Shown: piece after piece, positions 24,313-35,494 of the stretch
Position numbering within the stretch: position 1 is the stretch's first letter
Layout: each line of letters opens with the position of its first letter
NCBI RefSeq assembly: GCF_905220565.1
Contig: NC_059409.1
Location: 4,223,501-4,287,500 of the forward strand
From: Melitaea cinxia
Taxonomy: Eukaryota; Arthropoda; Insecta; Lepidoptera; Nymphalidae
Reading direction: 5' to 3'
Length of the DNA stretch: 64,000 bases
Translations under genes and position numbers: made by a program
Notes under the pieces: generated by a model
What the model was told of the DNA's origin: nothing
Databases searched by the model: none
Seen by the model: the letters and a program-made list of their open reading frames with translations, nothing else

Positions 24313-25799
24313 AGAGATGCTCGTCCCGAGCATCGTTGTTACTGCCATGGTAACGCGCCAAACGGTCTATGTGTACCACTTTGAATGTCCCTCTAGGTTG
24401 CTTTTGAATCCTGTAAGTCACATCATTCAGTCGGGTAACCACTTTGTATGGACCGTCCCACTTGGTCTGCAACTTTGGAGATTTCCCTTTCCGGCGGGTT
24501 GGGTTATACAGACACACCAGTGACCCTTCCTTGAAGCCGCTCGTGTTCGATTTCCGGTCGTATCTGGTTTTCATGTTCTCGCTTGACTGTAACCCATTTT
24601 CCCGAACCAAGGCGTGTATATAGTGCAATTTTTCCCTTTAATCGTCATAGTCTTGTACGGTATTTGGTCCCTCCGGTGCCCCTCCAGTCAATAGGTCTAT
24701 TGGTATTCGTAATTCTCTACCGTAATTGACATACGCCGGGGTAGCTTTTATGCTCTCATGCTCGGCGGTTCGGTACGACAGAAGGAAGAGTGGTATATAC
24801 TTGTCCCAATCCTTTTGTTTGTCGTCTACGGATTTCGCCAAATGCCTCTCAAGGGTCTGGTTAAATCTCTCAACCATTCCATCAGACTGTGGATAGTACG
24901 GGGTGGTCCTCGTCTTATGCATGCCCAAAATTCTGCACACTTCTTGGAATACTTGCGATTCGAAGTTCCTGCCCTGATCAGAATGGATTTCTAGAGGCAC
25001 ACCAAAGCGACATATCACTTCTTCGACTAACTTAGAAGCGACTGTTGTGGCTTCTTGGTTTGGTATGGCGAACACTTCGGACCATTTGGTGAAGTAGTCC
25101 ATGACGACCATAAAATACTTGTTTCCCGATTCCGTTACAGGAAATGGCCCCGCTATGTCAACTGCAATTCGTTCCCACGGTGCACCGACGTTATACAACC
25201 GCAGGTTCCCACGGCTCCTGGTCTGTGGTCCTTTTACAGCAGCGCAAGTAGTACATTTGCGGCACCAATCCTGTACATCATCTCGACAATGCAACCAGTA
25301 AAATCGTTCTCCCTCTTTTGTTAATGTCCTCTTGACACCTAGATGACCTCCTGATACGCCATCGTGTATTTCACGGAGAACATCTGGTACTCTCGTTCTT
25401 AGGACAATTATCTAAAGGTGGAACTCTCTGCCGTTAGTCTTCTCCCATTTCCGGTAGAGTATTCCATTTTGAAGTATCAGACTGTCCCATTGAGCCCAGT
25501 ACGCCTTAGTGATAGCGCCAGTGGGTGCAACCTCACTCCAGATTGGTTTTACGTCACCCCGTTTCTTCCATGTGATGATGTGCCGAAGGTCGTCATCTCT
25601 TTCTTGAGCTTCCCTCATAGCATCATTCTCCCAGATACCCAAGGGACTTGTTCTTGTTAGCTTTAATGTTACTTCATTAGATTCCTGCTTAACACAATGT
25701 TTGCAGACTTCCGGAAACTGCCTTCGTGAGAGTGCGTCGGCATTCCCATGCATCTTTCCGCTGCGGTGTTTCATCTTGAAGTTATACTCCTGAACCCGG
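24311..25799 (-). pseudogene. pol: pol remnant of copy 1 (RNase H tail and integrase)
   Basis: Starts at the deletion junction with the last RNase H residues (QEYNFKMKHRSGKMHGNADA, then LSRR). The integrase follows: a zinc finger of HHCC type (IHDGVSGGHLGVKRT ending CRKCTTC), the catalytic core with D in VDIAGPF, D in HSDQGRNFES and E in GMVERFNQ, and a GPY-type C-terminal module (KWDGPYKVVTRLNDVTYRI). No chromodomain is seen. Two stops break it: TAG at 25412-25414, where copy 2 has CAG, and TAA at 24638-24640, where copy 2 has TTA. Otherwise one frame runs through. The integrase would insert element DNA into chromosomes; this one is inactive unless the stops are bypassed. Confidence 0.92.
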
Positions 25800-27198
25800 G
25801 CAGGGGGCGAAGCCCCTTGCTTCTTCAGCTCCTCTATTTGTTCCTCGATCCTCTTCATCCTTGCTATCTGGGTCTTTTTCTGCGGACAGTTGAGCTGAAG
25901 ATGGCCCCACTCGCCGCAGTTATAGCACATAACTCCAGCACTTTTTTTGTTGGAGCCTTAACCTCCTTGACTTCCTCAGAGACCTCGCGGATCTTATGGG
26001 TCTGCCGTATGTCATGGCGAACAGCCTTGACCTCCAAAGCATGCGCCAGTGCTTCCTTTAAAGATGTATGGTGACGAAGCCTCACTGCAGCTCTGACCTC
26101 CAGGTCTTTGATTCCGTCGACAAATGCTTGAACAATATTCGTGTGTACCATCTTGGTGTCTGCTCCTGGGTGTGCCTTCCTGACGAGTTTCTCAATTTCC
26201 AACGCCCATTGTTGTGGTCCTTCTCCTGAGCATTGGACTCTGTCACGCAGTTGGGCACGGAACACGTGCTCCAGGTGTCGCTCCCCGTATCGGGATTCAA
26301 GTGCCTCCATCAAGTCTTGGAACCCATTTCCTGTATGTGGCAGTGCTTCCAGAACCGACAAAGCTTGCCCTCTGAGCGCAACAGTGAGAGCGGTCAGGCA
26401 TTGCTCTTCCGTCCATCCGTTGGCAGTAGCAACCGTCTGGAATTGATGACGATAAGCGTTCCACGGAGTAATGCCGTCGTACGGAGGCACTTTTACTCTT
26501 GGTCCTTGCGCCACTCCGGTACTTCCACTAGACATCGCGAAAGCCGTGGTTTCAAGGCGCACTACTTTCTTCTGTAGTTCAGTGAGGCCGGTTTTCACAT
26601 TTTCAACATCCAATCCTAACCCGCTAACTCGTTCTTCCACTACGTCAACATCTTTTCGAAGCTTAGTCACCGCGTCGCTAACATCTTTTATAGCCCAAAG
26701 CGTTTTTTCTTGGAGCTCTTTTTGTTGCTCTTGTAATTCTTGCAATTTGAAACTTGTTTGCTTTTGTGATTCTTGCAAAGCACTACGAATTTCAGCCCTT
26801 TGCAGCTCCATTAATTTAATTAAACTTCCTAATTGAAGAGCCACTTGAGGGTCTATAGAAGCTACAATGTCGTTGGTGGGCGTGGTAAGGTGGGCGGATC
26901 CAGTGGGCGGGGCTTGAGACAAAGTAGGCGGGGCCTGAGTCTGAGTAGGCGGGGCCTGAACCTGAGTGGGCGGGGCCTGAACCTGAGTGGGCGGGCCTGA
27001 TCCCGAGTGGGCCTGAGTCCGAGTGGGCGGGACCTGGGGGCGTGGTCAGTGGGCGGGACATGATGGGCGGGGTCAGTGGGCGGGGCTTGGTCCACGGTGG
27101 GCGGGGCTTGGTCCACGGTGGGCGGAGCTTGGTCCCCAGTAGGTGTGGCCTCCGCAGCTCGTTGTGTCCTTGAAGTCTTCTCTTGGAATCAATGGCAT
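25800..27198 (-). pseudogene. gag: gag of copy 1 (proline-rich, coiled coil, capsid, zinc knuckle)
   Basis: Structural polyprotein that packages element RNA. The likely start is the ATG at 27196-27198, just after the primer site. The N-terminus is a proline-rich repeat (QAPPT-type units encoded by 21-bp repeats) broken by small indels. From 26922 one frame of 352 codons holds a glutamine/leucine-rich coiled coil (ELQRAEIRSALQESQ, EERVSGLGLDVENVK), then the capsid (KVPPYDGITPWNAYRHQFQT, ALRGQALSVLEAL, ESRYGERHLEHVFRAQLRDR). A run of seven A at 25942-25948 shifts the frame. The next frame gives the CX2CX4HX4C knuckle (CYNCGEWGHLQLNC, 25886-25927). At about 25800 the frame fuses to the end of RNase H. 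Gag is dead or needs a -1 shift. Confidence 0.9.
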
Positions 27199-27204
27199 CT
27201 CCAA

Positions 27205-27222
27205 ATCTCACTTTTGACACCA
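27205..27222 (-). other. Primer binding site, copy 1 (tRNA-Leu type)
   Basis: Reads TGGTGTCAAAAGTGAGAT, two bases beyond the 5' LTR. It differs at two positions from the copy 2 site, which is complementary to the 3' end of tRNA-Leu. Confidence 0.85.
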
Positions 27223-27224
27223 GT

Positions 27225-27669
27225 TGTTACGTGTTAGGGTTCGAAGGATTTGGAGAGAAAAACCTGCTGACTCTTTTCAAGACTTTATTCACTAGCACTA
27301 GGTGCAACACAAAGCACTAGGTTCAAACACTAAGCACTAACGATGTCCTAAGTCGTAGCCAATGTCGTAGGTTTCGCTGGTACCACTCTTGATCAGTAGT
27401 TTTCACTTTGAAGTCGCCTCGAAGATCGCTCAAACTGAACTCAACTCGCTCGCCTCCCTGCGGCTATTTAAATCGGCCGAGACGAGGCCCAGACCATTCT
27501 GGAAAGTTCGCGCATGTACCCGGTTTTCGAGACTATACTTCTATATAGTTCCATAGTAGTTCCTCTAACGCCATCTATTATTGAGTAGAGAGTTTCATGC
27601 TGTCTCTGTCTTTGTGTGGTTTCAATGGTTGCCACTAGATGGCGCTAGTTTCTTTGTGTGTTCGTAACA
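27225..27669 (-). repeat. 5' LTR of copy 1
   Basis: 445 bp, starting TGTTACGAACACACAAAG in element orientation and ending CACGTAACA. TGTTAC/GTAACA form 6-bp inverted ends. A TTTAAATAGCC box replaces the TATAAATA of copy 2. AATAAA lies upstream of the end. Confidence 0.95.
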
Positions 27670-29000
27670 ATATAATGAAACATACTTTATAATAAATTAA
27701 TAATAGTATATTAGATAGTATATTATAAATGCATTGCCTAAAAATCCTATGTTGTATGTATGTTTCATTTACATTAGGTTCGGATCTTAGACTTAAAAGA
27801 GCGCGCGGAATTCAAAACCCGTTTATGAGAGGTTCACTTAAATTATTACGTTTTTGAGGACAATTATTTTTAAATGTATTGCATTCTTTCTGCAAAGAAA
27901 AAACTTTTTGGGAAAACCAACAAGGGTGTTAAGAAATTCTCAGACATATGTACCTGACAAATGGAATAGTGGTACACGAATAACCATTCTTGTTAAGTGA
28001 AGTCGCCGTCAAATATATCTGTTAGCCTTTGCCATAACTTAGCTAGTGACGTGATTTGAAATTCTATTAGCGGTTTAATTAAAGTTATGATTGCTTACTG
28101 AACTCCTTTCGGCGTATAATTGTTGCAAACGCTTGCAGTGTTTGTGCCTTGCCTTACCGCAAGTAATAAAGTCGGTTCTTTTGTCTTTATTTACGAAATG
28201 GCGTTACTTATTATAAACAATACTTTATTCCATTCTGTTTTGTTGTTATGAAGTCATTTAGAATAAGTTGCTATTGCGATTGAATTTCTCCTGAATAAAT
28301 TAACTTCAATTTACCATTGAACTAAAAATAACAGTTAGTAAAGTTAAATATTTATGCTGAGTTTACTTTGAACATAATGTACGAAACGTAAACTGTACAG
28401 TCGTATTATATTACGGCCTGTAGGACCTTCCATGGTTAAACATTATCTACTCACTATAGTTTTGTGGATGGATGGTTGACGGACAAATAACATTAATAAA
28501 TCATATTACTTATATTGCAAAATATTCAACTTCCCTTATAAATAAAATCGATTCTTAGTCTGCACGAAGCGCACTATCGAGGTACAATTACAGAATATTT
28601 TCATCTTATAACATATTTCTCGCTTATCATCCACAATGATATTTTAAATCAGTCAAACAATCTCGTACGAAGAAACGTTGTTTCCTTATTCATAACACGT
28701 ACGTCTGGGGTAAAAGGAGCGCGAATTTAACCTATCTTATCTGCACGAACAAAACGGGCATATTTCAAACCTTTATTGCTATGTTCGAGAAAATTCCCGG
28801 TCTCTAATTTGCCAGTTTTTTTGAGATCCGATCTTGTCGATTGCGTTTAACAAACATTAGGAACGTGAATGAGGTTTTCCTGTTTCTTACCTTGTCGACT
28901 GCAAATGGGCTGCCTTTATAAAAGCTGTTTATATAGCTAAGTATGCTTTCCCTTTATGTGTAGGTTCAGTTTATAAATATAATACTAACTGTATGTGTAG
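27670..29000. other. AT-rich stretch, no gene seen
   Basis: No recognisable gene or repeat. Confidence 0.45.
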
Positions 29001-29358
29001 TCTTTCTTCTTCTTTCTAGTTCCTTTCTTCCCGTGGGGGGTCGTAAAAGGCGACCGAGGGATAAACCTGGCTCAAATTTATCAGGGTCCTGGAGAAGGAA
29101 AACTTCATTTGAAACCCGAAATGGGGTCTCCGTCAAGCATTCGTAGCATAGCTCTAAAATGCGAAAGACTCCTGCAGCCGAACTGGCTCCACACGTATCG
29201 ACTCGTCGTTCTTGTGGGCCTAGCCAGTGAGGTCGAGAGGGTGGCGTAGAACTTAGGCAACTCTGCGTTTTCCTGAAGAGTGGCCTAGGCAACACAGTGT
29301 CTTTCTGATACTGTCTAAATTATCTGCAATAGACGGATTAAGGCCAGTGATGATGATG
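29001..29358 (+). repeat. LINE 3'-end fragment, related to family E
   Basis: TTCTTCCCGTGGGGGGTCGT with AAAAGGCGACCGAGGGATAA matches the head of the 1-360 and 37390 copies. The middle (GAAATGGGGTCTCCGTCAAG, GGCTCCACACGTATCGACTC) differs, so this is a related LINE. It ends in GTGATGATGATG. Confidence 0.7.
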
Positions 29359-29664
29359 TATGTGTAGTGTAATGAGGTGTGAAGTTAGGTTTACTTTTCT
29401 ATTTAGTTGAGTTACTTGAGTATCTAACAGTTTTTTTGAATGTATTAACTAAACGCAAATTCAGAGAGTGCCATCAGCTTCATCTATTGTGATTAAAATT
29501 ATGAGTCCTTAAAATTATCACAGGTTATTTCCTAAAAATATACCACAATCTCATATTTTGGTTTTTGATTAAATGTTGTAAAACCTATTTTTACACTCAT
29601 CTGTTATTCGCCATCTAGCACAGTCATATAAAAATAACAAATTTGAATTATAATAAAACATAAT

Positions 29665-29795
29665 TTTGTTTGCTGGTCAACGAAAAAAAAAAACCGACTT
29701 AGATTTCATAAACAAGTAATAGAACGTAAGTAGACGAAAAATTACTCAAGTAAATACGCGTTATCAAAAATTATTCAAATTGTATATATTATATG
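29665..29795 (-). repeat. Family B, terminal fragment
   Basis: AACCGACTTAGATTTCATAA, ACAAGTAATAGAACGTAAGT and AAATACGCGTTATCAAAAAT match the left part of the 13.9-kb copy. The rest is missing. Confidence 0.75.
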
Positions 29796-30217
29796 TGTAT
29801 GTTGTATGGATCCAACCCGCAAACCACCAGCGCAACAGCCACAAACCAGTGCTGTGAACGATGAAGATGATGTGATTTTTATTACTTAATTAATGGAATA
29901 TTTTATTCATATTTACTTCTATTTTATTATTTATTTATTTTATTTTGTACTTTATTGTACACCACAAATATATAACAAACAAAGAATAAAGATAGTTACA
30001 GACAGTGAAGTACAATGGTAAGTAAATTTTATGTTATGTTTATATATATATTTTTTATATTGTTACACAGAGCGTAAGGTGGATATATCACACTCGCTGA
30101 CAGTTTCAACCCTTTTCACACAGATCACCAGGTCGTTATAGACTAAAGAGATGGCAATCGATGCTTCCTTACCTTTACCGTGTAGTTACTCAGACGCACA
30201 GAGCATAATAATAACTA

Positions 30218-30343
30218 AGCCGTCTGCCCAGCGTAGTGACTATGGGTAAAACACATGAGTTCGCGCTATTTTTGCCGTAAACTTGTGGAAATCTGTGTCC
30301 AGCAGTGGACTGTGATAGGCTGAAATGGTGATGATGATGATTA
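30218..30343 (+). repeat. Family E LINE tail fragment
   Basis: TGACTATGGGTAAAACACAT, GTTCGCGCTATTTTTGCCGT and AGCAGTGGACTGTGATAGGC match 235-345 of the window. It ends in GGTGATGATGATGA. The preceding 150 bp may belong to the same insert but are not matched. Confidence 0.8.
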
Positions 30344-30837
30344 AGATATTGATCAATTTTTCTTGGTCTGAGTGTACCATACCTAACCTTACGCTCGCCG
30401 GGAGTTCTGAATGTTATAGGCTATTTTGTTATTCATACTAATTGTTCAAACTACACTTAGTATAAGTACTAAATAGTATCAAATATACTAGAAGCCACCT
30501 CATACAGCGATATAAGATTTAATTGTTTCATTGTTAATTTGTTTTATTGGAATTTGTTTTTAAATTGTTATATCTTTCAAAGTATTTGTATAAACTTATG
30601 CACAACCAACTTAATCCCAACATAAGGCCTTGGGTACGAAATATGTTTACATAACTTAATCAATATTTATACCACATAAAGTTGCACTTGAAATACGAAA
30701 ATTTTTTATCGTGATATACCAATGAGTATACTTTAAAAGATAAATTTATCGCAGCAAATCGATTATAACGATAGTTCTATCAGACTTTATTCACTTCATT
30801 TTGAAATACAAAAATTATGTGGTGTCATGGGACACCA

Positions 30838-31630
30838 GGTAGGAACGAAGTTCCTTCGGATAGTATAGAAGCAACACAATTGAAAAAAAAAATGTTGAAT
30901 CTTTTTTTTTTGTTGATTGGTTTTTAATTAAGTAACTAAAAGTATTTAGGAAATTGAGTATTTTAGAAAATAATAATTACCGTAAAATAAAATAAATCAA
31001 ACAAAATAATAATAAAATAAAAAAACAAATGTATGGCTTTATTTATTTTTGTCGACAGTATAAAATTACGTGATTTTAAAAAAAAGTTTACTAGTAATAT
31101 TTTAGTTTTACAAACGTCATATTATACAGTCGTTATGACTGATATTACGTCACTTCCGTTATATATTTTTCTTAAGGTTTTAGTATCACATTTTTTTTTC
31201 AGTTCGCTCGCCCAGCCAAATAAATGTCAAGCCTGCCGTAAGGAACTTCGTTCCAATAATAATAATTCAAACTATTCAGTGAAATAAAAAAACATGTCTT
31301 TATTTATATTTGTCCACAGTATAAAATTACACAAATAATTTAAAAAAAAAGTTTACTAGTAATATTTTAGTTTTACAAACGTCATATTATACAGTCGTGT
31401 GACTGATATTAAGTGAAAACTATTAAGAGAAATAAAAAAACATGTTTTTATTTATTTTTATCGACAGTATAAAATTAAATAAATAATTAAAAAAAAGTTT
31501 ACTAGTAATATTTTAGTTTTTACGTCACTTCCGTTATATATTTTTCTTACGGTTTTAGTATTATATTTTTTCAATTCGGTCGCCCAGCCAAATGTCAAGC
31601 CTGCCGTAAGGAACTTCGTTCTAATAAAAA
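30838..31630. repeat. Three-unit array with GGAACGAAGTTCC ends
   Basis: The left border AGGAACGAAGTTCCTTCGG and right border CCGTAAGGAACTTCGTTCTA are inverted versions of each other. Between them, units starting at about 31027, 31290 and 31439 each carry TTTATTT..CGACAGTATAAAATTA or a close variant, and AAGTTTACTAGTAATATTTT. Units 1 and 3 also share GTCACTTCCGTTATATATTT and AATGTCAAGCCTGCCGTAAG, while unit 2 is truncated. Unit 3 lacks about 36 bp present in unit 1. An 84-codon frame in unit 1 is not conserved as a frame in the others. Confidence 0.8.
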
Positions 31631-32308
31631 CTTCGTTTAGAATCTGTTACGAGGTTTCAAAAAGAAAAAGAAAAAATACTAAACAGCGGATAGCAATTTG
31701 TTTAATACAATTTAAAGAAGAGCCTGTACTAACTTTTTGTTGAATAAAACATCTATGAAACGCTTTGATAACTTGCTTTTAAAAATCAAAGTCGCTATTT
31801 TCGCGGCACATTGTGCACAGTCGTTTGTCTTCAAATATATAAAAGCAAGGGAACAACGGGAGGCCTTTGGGATAGGCTGACTGGATAAAGAAATGAAAAT
31901 GCATTCAGATTTTTCTTTATATTCGCCATTTCATTCGTAACATTGAAATATTTTCTTCGGTGATGACGGTGATGGTAAAGAGGAATTCTATAAATATATA
32001 AGTCTTTGGGCAAGTGTTATTTTAGGTATTACATTGAAAATTAACGACGCATTTTTTTTAAATAAATATACATCTTTAACATATACTTACCGTTGTTAGT
32101 TCTTAAGGTAGACGAGTCCTGTGTGATGTGTAGGTAAAAGACGGCTGACATACATATTTTTTAAGAATATGTATATATACATAGTACTATTTAAGTACAT
32201 AAGAGGTGGACATAGAACCCGCAACCGTTGTTTCCGTTTGTGTTTTATTTGTTGAGACGAAGTATCAAATATTATTATTAGTTATTAGTATGATTTATCA
32301 AAGGCTGC
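31631..32308. other. AT-rich stretch, no gene seen
   Basis: Anonymous sequence between the array and the palindrome. Confidence 0.45.
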
Positions 32309-32356
32309 AGTCACTGACAACGATGTAAGATGCATCTTACATCGTTGTCAGTGACT
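32309..32356. repeat. Perfect 48-bp palindrome, no spacer
   Basis: The left arm 32309-32332 (AGTCACTGACAACGATG then TAAGATG) is followed directly by its exact reverse complement at 32333-32356. All 24 pairs match. The next outward bases (C and A) do not pair, so the symmetry ends sharply. Confidence 0.98.
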
Positions 32357-32589
32357 ACATATCGTACATACGTATAAATAAAATTATATGACTCCATGTT
32401 AATACATTTACAAACTAAATTAACTAACAGTGACAATAAGTCAGTCAAACAAGAAAATGAAAAAATTATTAGATAATGGTAGATCCTTATTGAAACGGAT
32501 CTATTGCTATAAAGTCTGGGGAACTCAATAATTTTCTTTTGGAATATTTTTTGTATCTGTATTGTAATTATAAGTGAACACACTGTTTC

Positions 32590-32960
32590 CTACTACACTT
32601 CGCTACGCTTCGCTACGCTTCGCTACGCTTTGCTACGCTTCAGCCTGTAATATCCCACTACTGGTCATAGGCCTCTTCTTCTTTTTCTTAGGGTAGGAGA
32701 AGGATCAGAGCTTAATCCACCACGCTGCTCCAATGCGGGTTGGCGGATATATTCCCTACTATGAGTAACGATCGTTATCAGGTGTACTTGATAACAACCG
32801 GGAACGACGGCTTAACGTGCTCTCCGAGGCACGGTGGGGAGATCCACAAGGACTGCACAAACTCCCAGACCACAGCAAACACATGTATGGCCAATGCAAA
32901 TGTTTTTCGCCAACGCAATAGGTACAATCCATTGTTGTAACCGTTGCGCCAACGCGGCGT
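32590..32960 (-). mobile_element. SINE family S with decamer tail
   Basis: Reverse-oriented SINE: the head at the right (CCGTTGCGCCAACGCGGCGT, ending 32960), the body, and the 3' end CGCTTCAGCC at 32636. Beyond it lies a tail of the decamer CGCTTCGCTA (TAGCGAAGCG on the SINE strand), about four units at 32597-32635. CTGTTTC stands at 32583-32589 and again at 32961-32967, a likely 7-bp target duplication that places the tail inside the insertion. The B box is lost: the sequence at 32905-32925 is altered and shortened. Confidence 0.85.
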
Positions 32961-32974
32961 CTGTTTCGGTTGTT

Positions 32975-33215
32975 GTTGTCTGTTTTCTAATGTTTACGCG
33001 AATTTCATTCATTACGATGGAACAACTTTTTCAGATTTTATCGAGGTTTATTAATTTTCTTAGATGTCCGACACGGTAACGGGAGGTTATCTAAAAATAT
33101 AAGTTGCTGTAAAGTATCCGAAGCGTTGGGCATCTAAAAAAACTTAATAAACCGCGACAGAATTCGAAAAAGTTATTTCATTATAACTGGTGAACATAAT
33201 TTAATATTGACAAAA
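32975..33215. repeat. Foldback repeat family G
   Basis: The left arm (CAACTTTTTCAGATTTTATC, GAGGTTTATTAATTTTC, TTAGATGTCCGAC) and a reversed right arm (TTTTCGAATTCTGTCGCGGT, TTATTAAGTTTTTTTAGATG) form an imperfect inverted repeat of about 80 bp. It starts right beside the SINE. A one-armed relative lies at 47856-48010. Confidence 0.7.
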
Positions 33216-34527
33216 AAGACAACACTATTTCACAAACAATAATGAAGCACAGGACTCGTAAAGTCCTCAGAAATGGCCACAAGAATCGCATTATAAGAAT
33301 TCCGGAGTATTTCAACTTGAAGTTCCGTTTAAATACGTTTCCTAATTATTGTGAATGATCACATACAGTGGGGGATGGTAGTTTTATTTTCTCTTCCACT
33401 TCTTTTATCTTTTTCTTACTTACCTCCTTTTTTCCTTGATGCGATTAATACCGTCAAAAAACTATCCTAGACGATAATATTAGAGAGATTATTTCAGAAT
33501 TAGTTTCTAACTTAAACGAATTGTATTAAATATGACATGTCATATCATCAAAACGTTGAAATGATGGATTCGAAAAGCCATTTATCAAGTAAATAATGAA
33601 AGATAATACATTTTTTTGTCGAAAAAAAACTTCAAACCGTAATAGTCGTTTATATCGTCACATAATATTGCTCATTCTCTGAATAGTGTTTTTCTTCTTT
33701 ACATGAAACGGGAGCAAATTTGATGACCCTTGGCGGTCGCGTTTTACCCTAGAGCTAGTAATTCTGTAATAAAATATTCGTTGGGGTCGCATTGTGTTTC
33801 TGTTTTTTTTTTCTTCAAATAATATTTTTAATAATATTTTCGTATATTAAATATAGTAACTAAAAGTATAGTGAGTAATAAATTGTATTCTACATTAGTT
33901 AAAAAAGTAACAGGTATAATGAAGGACATAGTATTATTTTTAAGTGTCATTACTTTTTGTCTTAAAATCTTCATTGTGATCATTTATCACACATTAAAGT
34001 TTTTGTATGTTGTTAGGTAAATTTTGATCTTAATATTCCTTTTTATCGTGTAGCCCAATCTCCGGATATATGCAAAAATATTTGTTTCGTATTTCTACTA
34101 CACTTATTGATCAAATATCCCTAAAGCATAAAACCTTTTATAGACATACTAACAAGACAGTTACGTAGTAAATAGATACTATTCAAAGAAAATAAAACGT
34201 TAAAATAAGAATTAAATTCACCGTTTTAATTGCGATCTTGCTTTAATTCAAAATAAAATTCAGAAAACGAAGGATCGAAGTGACTTAGAGGCAATAAAAC
34301 GGTGAGCAATAAACAGCATCCTTTGGGAAACATTAAAGAAGGACTACAAAGCGATAACCAAGATCAACTTCGATTAATCTGACCGTGCCCTTAACTAAAT
34401 TGTAGGTACATAAAAACCAACCGTTTTTATAGCTCGATAAACAATTAACCTTGAATTGAAGATATACTGTTTATGAAAATTAATACTTACATTTTCGCGT
34501 GATTTTCTTCGTCTACATTGCGATATG
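33216..34527. other. AT-rich stretch, no gene seen
   Basis: No gene supported. A 38-codon open stretch starting ATGAAGCACAGGACTCG near 33242 and a GC-richer patch at 34260-34400 have no recognised relation. Confidence 0.4.
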
Positions 34528-34900
34528 CTTTTTTTTTATACAACTAGGTCGGCAAACAAGCGTACGCCTCTTCGGATGGTAAGCAATCACCATAGTTTAT
34601 TTACGTCTGCAACACCAGAAGCATCGCAAACGCATTGCCGACCCTATCTCATATTCCCCCCAGGAGCTTTTGTCACCTTACTTACCAGCAAGCACACAAC
34701 ACTGCTTGAAAATAGTATTATTTAGTTGTGATTATAGAATTATAAGGTCGAGGTATTACCCCAGTCAGGTTGCTCCATATTTTGAGCAGGAAATTTCCTG
34801 CTGTGCTCTACCTCTGTTGCTGTCCCGTGAACTTGTTTTTGTGCGACAAGAAGACACTGCTCTTGCTGTAAACTTACCCGTACTCTAAAGTTTGTTTTAA
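34528..34900 (+). repeat. Interspersed repeat family A, long copy
   Basis: TTTTTTTTTATACAACTAGG, TCGGCAAACAAGCGTACGCC, CAACACCAGAAGCATCGCAA, CACTGCTTGAAAATAGTATT and TTTTGAGCAGGAAATTTCCT follow the same order as at 38357 and 53405. It is non-coding, and the T-rich start may be a reversed A tail. Confidence 0.85.
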
Positions 34901-35211
34901 GGCACACTTAATGTTAAATAAACTTCATGTTTGTATATCAACATAATAAAAGGTAAAACCGCGAGGGAAACTGTAGTTTAAAATAAAGTGAGAAAATTTC
35001 AAGCGGTATGCCTTAATTTAACTTCGCTATTTCTTTGCTATTTGGGAAAATGTAAGGAAAGTTTAAGGGTTGGGATTACTCTAAGCGAAATTAGGGTTTT
35101 CGGTCGAAATTTTTTGTATATTCAGTAATATGTAGTAAAATCGAATTTGAGGGCCTTGATAAAATTCAGCTGTGAAATTTTATAGACTGTTTATGTTTCT
35201 TTAAATATACT

Positions 35212-35494
35212 GAAAAAAATCGACTATTGAAGTCGTACTTGTACTTCAATTACAAGTAATACAACGTAAGTAGGCGAAAATATTCGAGACTTCCCTTCGA
35301 TTTTTCTGGGATTCCATCATCAAATCCTAGTTTCCTTATCATGGTACCACACTTGGGATATCTCCTTTTCAACAAAAAACTAATTATCAAAATAGGTTCA
35401 TAAAAGACGAAGTTATCCCCGAACATACATAATATATATATATATGTATACGGTCGAATTGAGTAACCTCCTCTTTTTTTGAAGACGGTTAAAA
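35212..35494 (-). repeat. Family B element
   Basis: ACAAGTAATACAACGTAAGT, GATATCTCCTTTTCAACAAA, GACGAAGTTATCCCCGAACA and TTTTTTTGAAGACGGTTAAA match other reverse-oriented copies. The left terminus has a duplicated CTTGTACTTCAATTACAAG that can fold on itself. Confidence 0.8.

Larger units (their letters stand above)
23855..27669 (-). mobile_element. Ty3/gypsy LTR retrotransposon, copy 1, internally deleted
   Basis: A 3815-bp element on the minus strand with two 445-bp LTRs, a tRNA-Leu-type primer site, a polypurine tract, gag and an integrase. From the zinc knuckle it jumps straight to the last part of RNase H, so protease, RT and most of RNase H are missing. The LTRs differ at 8 of 445 positions by eye (about 1.8 per cent). 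The 4-bp flanks are CTAT and ATAT, a decayed or imperfect target duplication. It cannot move by itself. A second copy of the same family lies inverted at 40505-45311. No envelope gene is present. Confidence 0.95.

Noticed and set aside
26141..26836. Several plus-strand frames of 100-120 codons
   Set aside because: They are antisense shadows of the gag frame on the minus strand.
31033..31287. 84-codon frame
   Set aside because: Lies within unit 1 of the three-unit array and is not kept in the other units.
33242..33358. Basic 38-codon frame starting MKHRTRKVLRNG
   Set aside because: Too short, no family recognised, no supporting context.
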